Source: Maribellus maritimus (GTDB lineage: Bacteria > Bacteroidota > Bacteroidia > Bacteroidales > Prolixibacteraceae). From it: DNA of 64,000 bases. The stretch lies in NCBI RefSeq assembly GCF_022267315.1, contig NZ_JAIKLE010000002.1, positions 62,001 to 126,000 on the forward strand, given 5' to 3'. This document shows, one piece after another, positions 1 through 9,899 of this stretch; the first letter of the stretch is position 1, and the number at the start of each line of letters is the position of its first letter. The position numbers were made by a program, and so were the translations under genes. The notes beneath the pieces were generated by a model, which was given only the letters and a program-made list of their open reading frames with translations, was not told the DNA's origin and made no database searches.

Positions 1-2
1 AT

Positions 3-2708
3 GCAGTAAAAAGTGCCAAAGAAGGAATTGACGATTTTATAGAGAATTATACCGAAATTGAAAATGCCCGTTTACAAATTATTAATACTGAATTATACGA
101 AACGCAGGTTCGGGGGCTAATAAGACGAGGTAAAATAATGGAAGAACGCAGTTGGCAGTTTGCCAGTTTTATGCGTGCCTACGAACAGGATGTTACTGAT
201 TTTTATTCTCTTGTCCAGCGTTTCAATCAAAAAGTAAATCAAATCCAAAACGAGGTAGTTGTTGATTGGTCAAGCCCCGGATACTCATGGAATAAACAAA
301 CCTGGTTAAGTAAGATAAATGGCTTTGCACAGGATTTTAAAGCCGGTAACCTGGATTATTCAGCACTAAAACAAAAAATTGAAAGTGTTAATGAGAAGGC
401 TGAAACAGAAAAAAATAAGGTGTACCAAAATATTCATAATTCAGGTGTAAACGATGCTTTTGAGCGTGGGAACAAACTGGAAAATGAGTTTAATGATTTT
501 TACAATTTGTCGATTGATATTTTGGATGAATGTTATTTGTTTGCTCAAAACAGACAAGAGGAGCAAAGGGCAAATGAGCCACAGATATCAACTACTAATA
601 CAGGGAATAGTTCGCCTGCAGATATTTACGGGATTGATAAAAATAAATATTTAAACAGGTTACGTCAAGCCGGAACAGAATTTCAAAATGGAGAAATATC
701 ACAAACCGAATTTGTTAAAACAAAATGGAGAAATATTTTACATGATTATAATTCCGAATGCCAGCTTTTTGCAGGAGCTTTTAAAACCAGAGAGAAGGCA
801 GATGACGCTTCTGTAGCATGGCAAAATTTCTCTGATGAGATGTTAAATGTATTACACGGATACATAGACGGGGAGCCAGCACAAATTGTTAAAAGTACGG
901 GTGATGTTGGAGGTGAACAGCAGTCGGGAAAAAGTTCCGGCGCAGCAAAAGCATCCTCCGTTGATCTTTTCGCCGGGGCAGGTAAAACTTCCAAAACATC
1001 AGAAGGAAATTCGGGAGCGGCTCAAACAACAAGCCCCCGGAAGGCAAATACTACTTCTTCAAACACAGCAGCAAACACTTCAAATATACCCGAAAAAGTA
1101 AGTTCAGCGGTGAATAAAATGCCGGTAACGGGGGCCAGTTCAAAAGCACGAATTCCGGTGTATAAATTGATGGAAAACGACAAGCTTGTTTTTAAACAAA
1201 CCGGGGGTTCATTTTTTAAGTTTTATGTGCGTTGGGTTGGTGTTAGTTTTGGCGAAGTTTTGTTTGAAGAAACCAAACAAATTGTTTATTCAACTGCAGA
1301 ACTTATGGCTAAACGGCCAGAAAAAGCGATGTTTCTCGATTTTCAGGTAAACCAGTATTCCGATGTGCATTGTTACATGGAAGCTTGGGTTTTACCCGGT
1401 GGCGTGCCCATTCCTGCCGACTGGAATATAACAGATAACACCAATTCTTCGACGGCAGCAACCAATTCAAATAATTTTTATGATTTGATAAAAAAGGCCG
1501 ATGAGGCTTTTAACCGGAAATACTGGAATGAAAGTAATGGTGCTCGTGCGAGCTCAAATCCCAAACAGGAATCCCTTGATTTTCTTCGGAAATGTGAACC
1601 GATTATCGCACGCGAAAGCAATTTCAATACCAAATTTACGATGGTTAAAATGCTTTCGGGAAAATATGCTGAGTACGCCAAAAGAGTTTTTGCGTATACA
1701 GCAAAAGCTGACTTTTTACAACTTGGCGGAGGTTTATTGTCAAAATACGGAAGTCAGGTGAATTCGGAAAAGGATTCAAAATTAAAATCGAATGCATATA
1801 AAACAGTTGCTGAAGGCTGGCGCAGTTTAGCACAGGCAGCAACCTGGGGCGAACATCAGTATAATAAAATGTATTGCGACAAAGAATCAAAAAAATATTA
1901 CGATTATGCTTTGCGTGAGGACAGAAATAATACACAGCTTCAGAAAACCGTTGAAAAAATTAATGCGCCTCAAAAATCCATCCCGGCTAAAGTAGCTCAA
2001 ACCCCGGCTATTCCTGAAGAGAAATGGTCGGTAGCCGAAAACATGAGAAATGTAATGGCAGGTACCGATATCGATGAAGCCATTTTAAAGGAGGAGCAAC
2101 CCAATTATCTTGAGGTTGGAATATTAAAACTAAATGTTGGCTCCGGCGACGTATGGATTATGGTTTCCGGAACAGGTGAATGGCAGAAAATAACAGATAA
2201 TTCGGTGGTTGTTTATCCGGGCGATAAAATAAAAACCGGCGAAAATGTGCAAAATGTATCATTTACCTACAGCCACGATAATTCGTATGTAGCGATTAAA
2301 CCGGGCGCTGTAGTTACCATTTACGAAGAGCAATTGTGTATTCAAAAAGGCGATGTTTATGTAAATGTAAGTAAAAGGGGAGACAAATTTCTGGTTATAA
2401 CGCCCACCGCAGTAACAGGACCCAGAGGTACCGAATTTACCGTTAATGTATCCTCTTCCGGAGAAACTAATGTGCATTTGTATGACGGAGCGATTGAACT
2501 CAGAAACAGTTTGGAAATATCGTATTTGGTTCCCGGAGAAACTGCCAGCATAAATTCAGAGGCTGCTGAAATAACAACCCGGGGTTTTAATATTCAGCAG
2601 CACAAACAAAAAAACTGGAATCAAATTGAAATAAAAATCAATCAGCAACAATTTTCAAATCCTTTTGCGAATGTAAGTGGAGGAGGAAAAATTGTTGGCG
2701 GGAAATAG
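3..2708 (+). CDS. FecR-domain protein, 5' end outside the window
   Basis: The reading frame is open without a stop from base 3 through the ATG at 138 to the stop at 2708, and the 45 codons before that ATG read as ordinary helical, charged protein, so the gene most likely starts left of the window. From the ATG at 138 (856 residues) I see a helical region at about 1-240, a Ser/Thr/Ala-rich linker at about 250-330, an unassigned middle region, and a FecR-like beta domain at about 660-780 with a GPRGTEF motif near 760. FecR domains in Bacteroidota are usually periplasmic and signal to sigma factors, but no anti-sigma helix or sigma gene is visible here, so a structural or ligand-binding role is equally possible. 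No signal peptide can be judged because the N-terminus is missing. The 2732 gene follows after 23 bases. Confidence 0.75.
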   Translation, partial: AVKSAKEGIDDFIENYTEIENARLQIINTELYETQVRGLIRRGKIMEERSWQFASFMRAYEQDVTDFYSLVQRFNQKVNQIQNEVVVDWSSPGYSWNKQTWLSKINGFAQDFKAGNLDYSALKQKIESVNEKAETEKNKVYQNIHNSGVNDAFERGNKLENEFNDFYNLSIDILDECYLFAQNRQEEQRANEPQISTTNTGNSSPADIYGIDKNKYLNRLRQAGTEFQNGEISQTEFVKTKWRNILHDYNSECQLFAGAFKTREKADDASVAWQNFSDEMLNVLHGYIDGEPAQIVKSTGDVGGEQQSGKSSGAAKASSVDLFAGAGKTSKTSEGNSGAAQTTSPRKANTTSSNTAANTSNIPEKVSSAVNKMPVTGASSKARIPVYKLMENDKLVFKQTGGSFFKFYVRWVGVSFGEVLFEETKQIVYSTAELMAKRPEKAMFLDFQVNQYSDVHCYMEAWVLPGGVPIPADWNITDNTNSSTAATNSNNFYDLIKKADEAFNRKYWNESNGARASSNPKQESLDFLRKCEPIIARESNFNTKFTMVKMLSGKYAEYAKRVFAYTAKADFLQLGGGLLSKYGSQVNSEKDSKLKSNAYKTVAEGWRSLAQAATWGEHQYNKMYCDKESKKYYDYALREDRNNTQLQKTVEKINAPQKSIPAKVAQTPAIPEEKWSVAENMRNVMAGTDIDEAILKEEQPNYLEVGILKLNVGSGDVWIMVSGTGEWQKITDNSVVVYPGDKIKTGENVQNVSFTYSHDNSYVAIKPGAVVTIYEEQLCIQKGDVYVNVSKRGDKFLVITPTAVTGPRGTEFTVNVSSSGETNVHLYDGAIELRNSLEISYLVPGETASINSEAAEITTRGFNIQQHKQKNWNQIEIKINQQQFSNPFANVSGGGKIVGGK

Positions 2709-2731
2709 TATGTAACCTAATATTAAATAAA

Positions 2732-3769
2732 ATGAAAAGCTTTAAACGTCTATTCTCAATGGCCTGCATTTTACTTATTACTGGAAATCTGGTCGCTCAA
2801 AACGCATGGTTTGAAGATGCAGAGATGCAATTTAAAATTAAGGTTCCTTCAAATTACCGGCAAAATCAGGTGTTTGATGGCACCGACAAAGTTTTAACAT
2901 TGATGAGCCCGGATGAAAATGTGATGGTTCGTGTGCGTGCCATGCCGGCAACCGACCAGTTTACAACCGAAATCTTACAACGTGTTTTTGAACAAAACAT
3001 CATTCAGGGAGCACAACGGATTATGAATGAAGATGGGGATTTACACGGAATTCCAGCCCGTGCTTCGGCCTATACATGGAAGGTGGATAGAGATGAAGCT
3101 GTTCTGGGGACTTATTATATCGTTCAAAATGGTTTTGCTTACATTATCTGGACTGCCGTACCCCGGAATCTGGTCAGCCAGCGTTCAGCCGAAGCAGATG
3201 GAATTATTGATAGTTTTGAGTTATTGGATCCACAGAGTAAAAACAGAGGAGGCGGTTTGTTGAGCGGTTTAGCCAACAGGGAATCTGATAAAGCAGAAGC
3301 TCAGCATGAAGTTACAACAACACCCATTGCGTCGTCTTCAAAAGTTGCCGGATATGTTGAGTTGGTCTCTGATGATGCTTGTGTGGAACACCTTTTCCCG
3401 GAAAATTATGTAAAAACTTCGGCGGAGGCAGGACAATCGATTTGGGAAGATGGCTCAGGCGTAAAAATGATTGTTCAAACCATTTTTAAACAAGGCTCTT
3501 TTGAAAGTTTCATGCAATCGCATACCCAAACTATCAGCGAACAGGGAGCCGATGTTTTAAAAAAGCAATTTACTACGGTGAATGGAAACCGAATCTATGA
3601 TTATGACTACGAATACAACAGTACACTTTTTAATTATGTAGCAGTTGAGGGGAACGATGTGTTTTATTTACTTGGATTTGTGGGTGATAAACTAAAACAA
3701 AGTCGTATAAATAAACACGCTCAAATTGCACAGAATTCATTAAAAGTTTTACCCTGCGGGGAACGGTAA
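2732..3769 (+). CDS. Secreted protein with two PsbP/DcrB-like halves
   Basis: This 345-residue protein starts with a clear signal peptide (about residues 1-22, ending LVAQ) and should be periplasmic or outer-membrane associated. The first half (about 25-170) runs from a short polar strand (FKIKVPSNY) through hydrophobic strands to a terminal SFELL, the pattern of PsbP/DcrB-like lipoprotein domains. The second half (about 205-345) repeats the pattern (VEHLFPENY to NSLKVL), suggesting a tandem duplication separated by a Gly/Ser-rich linker. It lies 23 bases after the FecR-domain gene and is probably cotranscribed with it. No catalytic residues are apparent. The fold assignment rests on pattern only; the function is unknown. 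Confidence 0.7.
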   Translation: MKSFKRLFSMACILLITGNLVAQNAWFEDAEMQFKIKVPSNYRQNQVFDGTDKVLTLMSPDENVMVRVRAMPATDQFTTEILQRVFEQNIIQGAQRIMNEDGDLHGIPARASAYTWKVDRDEAVLGTYYIVQNGFAYIIWTAVPRNLVSQRSAEADGIIDSFELLDPQSKNRGGGLLSGLANRESDKAEAQHEVTTTPIASSSKVAGYVELVSDDACVEHLFPENYVKTSAEAGQSIWEDGSGVKMIVQTIFKQGSFESFMQSHTQTISEQGADVLKKQFTTVNGNRIYDYDYEYNSTLFNYVAVEGNDVFYLLGFVGDKLKQSRINKHAQIAQNSLKVLPCGER

Positions 3770-3822
3770 ATCCGGTTCTATTCTGTAAATTATATTGCCC
3801 GATTTTAAAAAAGATGGTGAAA

Positions 3823-3894
3823 TATCAACGATAAATTTAGCCCAGATAAACAATAAAAGCGTGTTTTTTGTAATTTGAGCTAAATTCGTTGATA
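3823..3894. repeat. Inverted repeat bracketing the rtcB promoter region
   Basis: The left arm is TATCAACG (3823-3830) plus AATTTAGC (3834-3841), with three extra bases between them. The right arm is GCTAAATT (3879-3886) plus CGTTGATA (3887-3894), which ends two bases before the rtcB ATG. The 16 matching positions bracket a TAATTTG box (3871-3877), so the repeat may be a pair of operator half-sites or a hairpin in read-through RNA. Confidence 0.55.
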
Positions 3895-3896
3895 TA

Positions 3897-5294
3897 ATGA
3901 AGAGGATTAAACTTCGGGGGAAAGAGCTCAAACGTATTGGATATGTTAGCGATCAGGTCATTGCATTGGCGATAAATCTGGTCAGCAAGCACTGCAAACG
4001 TTCTGATAAAGTGGAGGTGCTGGATTTGCTCAAGAAGATAAATTTATCGCCGGAAAAATATTTAGATGAGCCTCAATTTGGAGAGCTTGCCAGTTTGCTT
4101 GCAAAAAGAACTTCTGTCAAAAAGAAGAAACCAAAATTGAATAAAGCTGCGCTGGAATTTAAGGTTTACGGCGAGGAGAATATCGATCCGGCAGCGCTGG
4201 ATCAGATGACAACGGCTATGAAACTCCCCGTTACCATAAAAGGCGCATTAATGCCCGATGCTCACGTCGGTTACGGATTGCCCATTGGCGGAGTGCTGGC
4301 CACTTATAATTCGGTAATTCCCTATGGTGTTGGAATGGACATCGGTTGCCGGATGTGTTTGTCGGTTTCTCCGTTTTCTTCCAAAAAGATTGATAGTGAA
4401 CGTGACAGAATCAAAAAAATATTGCTGAACGAAACCCGGTTTGGATTGGCAGAATTTAACGATTTGGAAGATGTAGAAATCCTTGAACGGAAAGAATTTA
4501 AAGAGATAAAGTTTCTGAAAACCCTTCAAAAAAAGTTTGCAGCTCAACTGGGCACGTCGGGGCATGGGAACCATTTTGTAGACGTGGGCTTTGTAGAAAT
4601 CTCGGATTTTTCTCAAGAAGTAAAGCTGCAACCCGGCAGTTACTTTGCCGTTTTAAGCCATTCAGGTTCCCGGAATTTTGGCTCGGAAGTGTGTAAGCAT
4701 TACACCCGCATTGCAAAAGATAAACTGGAACTCACTGGTGAAGCAGCGCATTTGGCGTGGTTGGATTTGGATTCTGAAGAAGGGCAGGAATATTGGGCAG
4801 CAATGCAACTGGCAGGCGATTATTCACATACTAACCATCGGATAATTCATAAACGGCTGGCAAAAGCTTTGGGTGAAAAACCGCTAGTCCTAATAGAAAA
4901 CCATCACAATTTTGCCTGGAAAGAAAAACTGGAGACCGGCGAAGAGATTGTTATTCATCGAAAAGGAGCAACACCAGCAGGAATTGGTGATATTGGGATA
5001 ATACCCGGAACAATGGCGTCTCCTGCTTTTATTGTCTCCGGCAAAGGAAATGAAGATGCATTACAATCTGCTGCTCACGGTGCAGGGCGTTTAATGTCAC
5101 GTAACCAGGCAAAAAGAACTTTTACAGAGAGCCAAATGAAAAAATACCTTCAGGAAAAAGGCGTTGAATTACTGGGGGGTGGTACCGACGAATCACCATT
5201 TGCATATAAAGACATCTGGGAAGTTATGAAAAACCAAAAGGATTTAGTAAATGTGTTGGGGACTTTTCATCCCAAAATTGTCAGAATGGAATAA
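3897..5294 (+). CDS. rtcB: RtcB-family RNA ligase
   Basis: This is an RtcB-type 3'-phosphate/5'-hydroxyl RNA ligase, which joins RNA ends through a GMP-histidine intermediate with Mn2+ and GTP. Visible motifs are DIGCRM with metal-binding Cys151, GHGNHF with His226, SHSGSRNFG with His255, the NHHNFAWKE segment, and SAAHGAGR with His394, the residue equivalent to the guanylylated histidine. At 465 residues it is longer than E. coli RtcB (about 408) because of a basic N-terminal extension of about 70 residues. No archease, RtcA or sigma-54 regulator is adjacent. A TAATTTG box at 3871-3877 lies just upstream inside a large inverted repeat. Its role could be RNA repair or tRNA splicing-like rejoining; the substrate in this organism is unknown. 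Confidence 0.93.
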   Translation: MKRIKLRGKELKRIGYVSDQVIALAINLVSKHCKRSDKVEVLDLLKKINLSPEKYLDEPQFGELASLLAKRTSVKKKKPKLNKAALEFKVYGEENIDPAALDQMTTAMKLPVTIKGALMPDAHVGYGLPIGGVLATYNSVIPYGVGMDIGCRMCLSVSPFSSKKIDSERDRIKKILLNETRFGLAEFNDLEDVEILERKEFKEIKFLKTLQKKFAAQLGTSGHGNHFVDVGFVEISDFSQEVKLQPGSYFAVLSHSGSRNFGSEVCKHYTRIAKDKLELTGEAAHLAWLDLDSEEGQEYWAAMQLAGDYSHTNHRIIHKRLAKALGEKPLVLIENHHNFAWKEKLETGEEIVIHRKGATPAGIGDIGIIPGTMASPAFIVSGKGNEDALQSAAHGAGRLMSRNQAKRTFTESQMKKYLQEKGVELLGGGTDESPFAYKDIWEVMKNQKDLVNVLGTFHPKIVRME

Positions 5295-5446
5295 ATGTCG
5301 ATTCCCTGATAATAACAAAATCTTTTGAACTTTTCGGGTTTCGAATAGTTTTACTTCCGGATTTCAAATACAAATTCCTTCAGTTTAAATTAACAAGAAT
5401 TATATGTCAGCTTCTTTAAACTTTAGGAAATATTGATTTTCAATCC

Positions 5447-7243
5447 ATGTTTTTAACTTACTTTGTATGGCGAACTTTTAAACAATTCATGAAACAAAGC
5501 AGAAAAAGAGGAAACAAAGCAAAAAAAAGTAATGCCGGATTACTACAGCTTTTAAAACCCTACAAGGGAATGATTTTTCTGCTCATTGTTTTTGCTTTAA
5601 TAAGTAATGCGGCGAATCTGGTTATCCCAAGAATTATCTCACATGGTATTGATTCTTACTCTGAGGGGAATTATGTTTTGAAGACTATTTTAACTGAATT
5701 TTCGATTGCGGCAGGGATAATCTTCTTTTTTACAATGCTGCAAACAGTAGTTCAAACATTTGCATCTGAAAAAGTGGGTTTTGATTTAAGAAAAAATTTG
5801 TCCGACAAGATTTCAAGGCAAAGTTATGCTTTTATCCAGGATGCCAATCCCTCAAAACTGCTTACGAATCTTACATCCGACATGGATTCGGTTAAAATGT
5901 TTGTTTCCGTTGGTGTTTCGTCCATTGTTTCTTCAACGGTAATGATTATCGGCACATCGGTTTTTTTATTGATTATAAATTGGCGACTGGCAATTCCGGT
6001 GCTTTTTGTCATTCCTTTGGTAGGAATTACCTTTTTTATCATTTTAAAAAAAGTGCGTGTATTGTTTGTGCGGAGCCGTGAAGTTATCGATTGGCTGAAC
6101 AGAGTAATTAATGAAAGTATTCTGGGCGCGGCTATTATTCGTGTGATTAATTCGCAACAACTGGAATACCGAAAATTTTTAAAAGCCAGTGCCGAATCCC
6201 GTGATATTGGAATTTCAATAGTTACACTTTTTGCTACATTAATTCCACTGATAAATTTTTTTGGAAACCTGGCTACATTAACCATTCTTGTGCTTGGAGG
6301 GCACCTGGTTATTTCAGGAAATATGTCGCTTGGCGATTTTGCTGCTTTTACAAGTTATGTTGCGATTCTTATTTTCCCGATTATTGTAATTGGCTTTATC
6401 AGTAACATGATTGCACAGGCTTCTGCTTCGTATGAAAGAATTGAATCGGTTTTAAAAGCCGAAGAAACAGCAGACACCGGAACTGTTGATAAATTTTTGG
6501 AAGGAAATATTGAAATTAAAAATGTATCGGTTTTTTATGATGGTAAACCCGCCTTAAAAAATGTGTCGTTTTCAATAAAATCAGGATCGAGCACAGCGAT
6601 TATCGGGCCAACGGCAGCGGGGAAATCACAACTTTTATATTTGTTTACAAGTCTTATACAGCCCCGGGAAGGTACAGTTGAATTTGACGGAATAGATATC
6701 ACGGAATTTAAGAAAGAGACATTTCACCGTCAGGTTGGGTTTGTTTTTCAGGATAGTGTAATGTTTAATATGAGTTTGCGCGAAAATATTGCTTTTAGTG
6801 ATATCGTTACTGATGAATCTCTGGAAAAGGCAATTGAAACTGCAGAATTAAAGGATTTTATCGGAACACTTTCAAAAGGATTAGATACAATTGTTTCGGA
6901 AAGGGGAACCAGTCTTTCCGGCGGACAAAAGCAGCGGATTATGCTGGCCCGGGCACTGGCTTTGAATCCAAAGATATTGTTGCTCGATGATTTTACAGCA
7001 CGTGTAGACCAACAAACAGAACAAAAGATTCTCAAAAATGTACAGGAAAATTATCCGGATTTAACTTTGATATCGGTGACACAAAAAATTAGTCCTGTAA
7101 AAGATTTTGACCAGATACTTCTTTTGATGGAGGGAGAGTTGGTTGCAGCAGGAAAGCACAAGAACTTGCGGGCCACTTCTCCTGAATATGTGCAGATTTA
7201 TGAATCACAAAAAAGTACCAGCCACTATGAGTTACAATCTTGA
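5447..7243 (+). CDS. ABC exporter half-transporter, degenerate ATPase subunit
   Basis: This is a 598-residue ABC half-transporter with an N-terminal six-helix type-I exporter domain (about 40-330) and a C-terminal nucleotide-binding domain. Walker A is GPTAAGKS (about 387-394) and the signature is intact LSGGQ (about 490). The Walker B ends in Asp514-Asp515 rather than Asp-Glu, and the H-loop position is Gln546 (TQK) instead of His. These are the changes of the degenerate subunit of heterodimeric exporters such as TM287/288. It overlaps the next half-transporter by 17 bases, which fits co-translation and heterodimer formation. An alternative start at 5489 (MKQSRKRG) is plausible because a TACTTTG box overlaps the first codons. 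The substrate is not predictable (drug, lipid or peptide). Confidence 0.9.
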   Translation: MFLTYFVWRTFKQFMKQSRKRGNKAKKSNAGLLQLLKPYKGMIFLLIVFALISNAANLVIPRIISHGIDSYSEGNYVLKTILTEFSIAAGIIFFFTMLQTVVQTFASEKVGFDLRKNLSDKISRQSYAFIQDANPSKLLTNLTSDMDSVKMFVSVGVSSIVSSTVMIIGTSVFLLIINWRLAIPVLFVIPLVGITFFIILKKVRVLFVRSREVIDWLNRVINESILGAAIIRVINSQQLEYRKFLKASAESRDIGISIVTLFATLIPLINFFGNLATLTILVLGGHLVISGNMSLGDFAAFTSYVAILIFPIIVIGFISNMIAQASASYERIESVLKAEETADTGTVDKFLEGNIEIKNVSVFYDGKPALKNVSFSIKSGSSTAIIGPTAAGKSQLLYLFTSLIQPREGTVEFDGIDITEFKKETFHRQVGFVFQDSVMFNMSLRENIAFSDIVTDESLEKAIETAELKDFIGTLSKGLDTIVSERGTSLSGGQKQRIMLARALALNPKILLLDDFTARVDQQTEQKILKNVQENYPDLTLISVTQKISPVKDFDQILLLMEGELVAAGKHKNLRATSPEYVQIYESQKSTSHYELQS

Positions 7244-8993
7244 TACCCTGCAGGAGGAGAAAAAGGAAAAAAAGCGGCTGGGGTTTGCATCGGTAAAGAG
7301 CCTTGTCGCGCACATGGTTGAGGAAAAGAAGATTTTGCTTGTTGCTTTTGTGGCTATGGTTATTGCTGCTTTACTTAATCTGGCCGGGCCAATTTTAATC
7401 GGCTATGCGGTCGACAACTATATCCAAACCGGAAAGTACCATGGATTGGTAATTTTTGGCAGTATTTTACTGGGAACCTATATTGTTGCGTTGGTCGCCG
7501 GTTATTTGCAAACCCGTTTGATGGGCGGAGTGGGGCAGCGAATGTTGTACACACTCCGAAATTCAGTTTTTGAAAAATTACAGGATTTACCTTACGACTT
7601 TTTTAACCAGAATAAAACCGGCGATTTAATATCGAGGATAAATAACGATACGGACAAAATTAACCAGTTTTTTTCGCAGTCGCTGATGCAGTTTTTACGG
7701 GTAATTCTTATTATGGTCGGGGCAGGTATTTTTCTGGTTTCAATTTTTTGGAAGCTCGGACTTGCAGCGCTTTCACCGGCTATTATTATTTGGATTTTTA
7801 CCAAACTGATATCGCCGTGGGTAAAAAAGAAAAATGCAGAAAGTTTAAAAAGTGTCGGAAATCTGAGTTCAGAAGTTCAGGAGAGTCTGAATAACTTTAA
7901 AGTTGTTGTGGCATTTAATCGGCGCGATTACTTCCGGCAGCGTTTTGCTTTTGTAAACCGAAAAAATTATTCTGCCGCCGTGAGAGCGGGGATTGCAAAC
8001 AATATATTTTTGCCGGTTTACACTTTGTTTTCGAACCTCGGTTTAATGATCGTTTTAACGTTAGGAATTTATTTTATCTCTGTTGGTCAGTTTACAGTAG
8101 GCTTATTAATCAGTTTTGTGGCTTATGTAAATAGTTTTTATAATCCGTTAAGGCAACTTGCTTCCTTGTGGGCAAATTTTCAAACAGCACTTGCTGCGTG
8201 GGATCGTATTCGAAGAATTCTTGACCTGGAAAATAATTTGCCAAGGGTTGGTTCAAAAAGTGTTGATGATACAGCAACCCTGGTTTCTTTCCGGGATGTT
8301 TCATTTTCTTATCCAAATGGAAACGAAGTTTTGCATAATATTAACTTCAACCTGAGAAAAGGAAAAACCTATGCTTTTGTTGGGCCAACCGGTGGAGGAA
8401 AAACAACAACCGCATCACTAATTTCTCGTTTGTATGATCCGACAAAAGGTACGGTTTTGCTTGATGGTAAAGATATCCGATCATTTTCTGCTGCCGAAAG
8501 GGTGAAACGAATCGGATTTATTTTACAGGATCCTTATCTTTTTAGCGGAACCATTCGCGACAATATTTTGTATGGAAATGAAGAATACAAAAACATCAGG
8601 AACAAAGAACTGGAAAAGATTTTCCACGACACCGGGCTGGAGACTTTGTTACAACGTTTTGAAAGGGGACTTGATACAAAAGTAAATGATGCAGGCGATG
8701 GGATTAGTCTCGGGCAAAAACAGCTAATCGCTTTTATGCGTGCTGTTTTGCGAAAACCCGATCTGCTTATTCTTGATGAGGCAACTGCAAACATCGATAC
8801 GGTTACTGAACAACTGCTGGATGAAATTATTCGGAAATTACCCACCGAAACCACAAAAGTAATTATAGCACACCGGTTAAACACCATTGCCAATGCCGAT
8901 GTAATTTACTTTGTAAACACAGGTAATGTTACCCGCGCCGGCTCGCTGAAAGATGCTGTTGACATGTTAATGAAGGGGAAAATGGCCAGCTGA
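7227..8993 (+). CDS. ABC exporter half-transporter, catalytic subunit
   Basis: This is the 588-residue partner of the preceding ABC gene. I chose the ATG at 7227 (MSYNLD), 17 bases inside the upstream gene, over a TTG at 7143 that would add a non-conserved leader. Transmembrane helices occupy about 25-320. The nucleotide-binding domain has Walker A GPTGGGKT (from 386), Walker B with Asp517 and catalytic Glu518, and H-loop His549, all intact. Its signature is ISLGQ (493-497) instead of LSGGQ. Together the pair builds one canonical ATP site (this Walker A/B with the partner's LSGGQ) and one degenerate site, as in known asymmetric exporters. Location is the inner membrane; the substrate is unknown. 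Confidence 0.92.
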   Translation: MSYNLDTLQEEKKEKKRLGFASVKSLVAHMVEEKKILLVAFVAMVIAALLNLAGPILIGYAVDNYIQTGKYHGLVIFGSILLGTYIVALVAGYLQTRLMGGVGQRMLYTLRNSVFEKLQDLPYDFFNQNKTGDLISRINNDTDKINQFFSQSLMQFLRVILIMVGAGIFLVSIFWKLGLAALSPAIIIWIFTKLISPWVKKKNAESLKSVGNLSSEVQESLNNFKVVVAFNRRDYFRQRFAFVNRKNYSAAVRAGIANNIFLPVYTLFSNLGLMIVLTLGIYFISVGQFTVGLLISFVAYVNSFYNPLRQLASLWANFQTALAAWDRIRRILDLENNLPRVGSKSVDDTATLVSFRDVSFSYPNGNEVLHNINFNLRKGKTYAFVGPTGGGKTTTASLISRLYDPTKGTVLLDGKDIRSFSAAERVKRIGFILQDPYLFSGTIRDNILYGNEEYKNIRNKELEKIFHDTGLETLLQRFERGLDTKVNDAGDGISLGQKQLIAFMRAVLRKPDLLILDEATANIDTVTEQLLDEIIRKLPTETTKVIIAHRLNTIANADVIYFVNTGNVTRAGSLKDAVDMLMKGKMAS

Positions 8994-9053
8994 AAAATTT
9001 GTCAATCCGAAATTTTGAAATCGAATGATACCGGAGGTTGTTTTACATTATTT

Positions 9054-9899
9054 CTATTTTGCGTAAAACACCGTTATACCATGTGCCTTACTCAGGCTCG
9101 CCTGGTCACCGTTAGTTGTAAACAGGTAAATATTTAAGTCGTAATTATCAAAGAATTGTTTGGATATATCCACAACAGATTGAAAACCCGAGTTTAAAGA
9201 GTAAAGAAATGCGAGGCTGTGTTTGTCCGTGTCCCAGTGCCGGTCCTCTGGTTTACCCGAATCATCGACTGGTAAATTAAACGGCGAGTTTGAGACAATT
9301 GTGTCGTTCAAACCAAATGATTTTAATTTTGCGAAAAATGCTTCAGCATATTGCGTATTTTCTTCACCGTTAAAAATTACATTACCGTATAACAAATTTT
9401 TGGGAGTTGGATATACATTTTCTATCGAACAAGAGAAATAATCGTTTTCCGGAATACTTAGTTTCACCTGGTCTTTACTGACTGAAAAGGTAGATTGAAT
9501 AGTAAAATCTGCCGTTTTAACCAAGAATGTGTACTCACCCTCCTTTAATTGATCTTCTGGAATAAAGAAATCTCCGCTTGATATACACAGGTTATCTGTT
9601 TGGTCTGGAGTTGGAAAATATGGGCATTTCCCTTCATCTATTTTATCACGGAGGTAAATATCAATGTTTTTTCTTCGGTTGTCAACTTTTATGTCAAAAA
9701 CCAGTTCGTATTGGTTTTCCAGACGCTGTGCTTCATAGAATTCAAAAATAAATCCTCTTCCCTGTTCACCAAAAATCTGATGATCCCAATACAAACTCAG
9801 CCCCTCGGAATCCGAAAGATTTCTGTTGAAATCTATTTCTTTTCCGCACCCCAAAAGCAGAATAGCAATAAAAAGTGAAAACGAAGTTTTTGATTTCAT
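9054..9899 (-). CDS. Hypothetical lipoprotein
   Basis: I place the start at 9899, giving 281 residues that begin with a lipoprotein signal (MKSKTSFSLF...LLLGC); an upstream in-frame ATG at 10001 would add 34 residues in front of that signal and is less likely. The mature part is rich in beta-strand patterns and charged loops with several cysteines, and I recognise no family. It lies downstream of the M14 peptidase gene in the same orientation (122-base gap), so it may be transcribed with it. Likely location is the inner face of the outer membrane or the cell surface. No function is proposed. Confidence 0.65.
   Translation of the reverse strand: MKSKTSFSLFIAILLLGCGKEIDFNRNLSDSEGLSLYWDHQIFGEQGRGFIFEFYEAQRLENQYELVFDIKVDNRRKNIDIYLRDKIDEGKCPYFPTPDQTDNLCISSGDFFIPEDQLKEGEYTFLVKTADFTIQSTFSVSKDQVKLSIPENDYFSCSIENVYPTPKNLLYGNVIFNGEENTQYAEAFFAKLKSFGLNDTIVSNSPFNLPVDDSGKPEDRHWDTDKHSLAFLYSLNSGFQSVVDISKQFFDNYDLNIYLFTTNGDQASLSKAHGITVFYAK

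Noticed and set aside
7143-7226. Longer start (TTG) of the second ABC half-transporter
   Set aside because: The added 28 residues lie inside the upstream gene and look unlike an ABC N-terminus; the ATG at 7227 gives a normal one.
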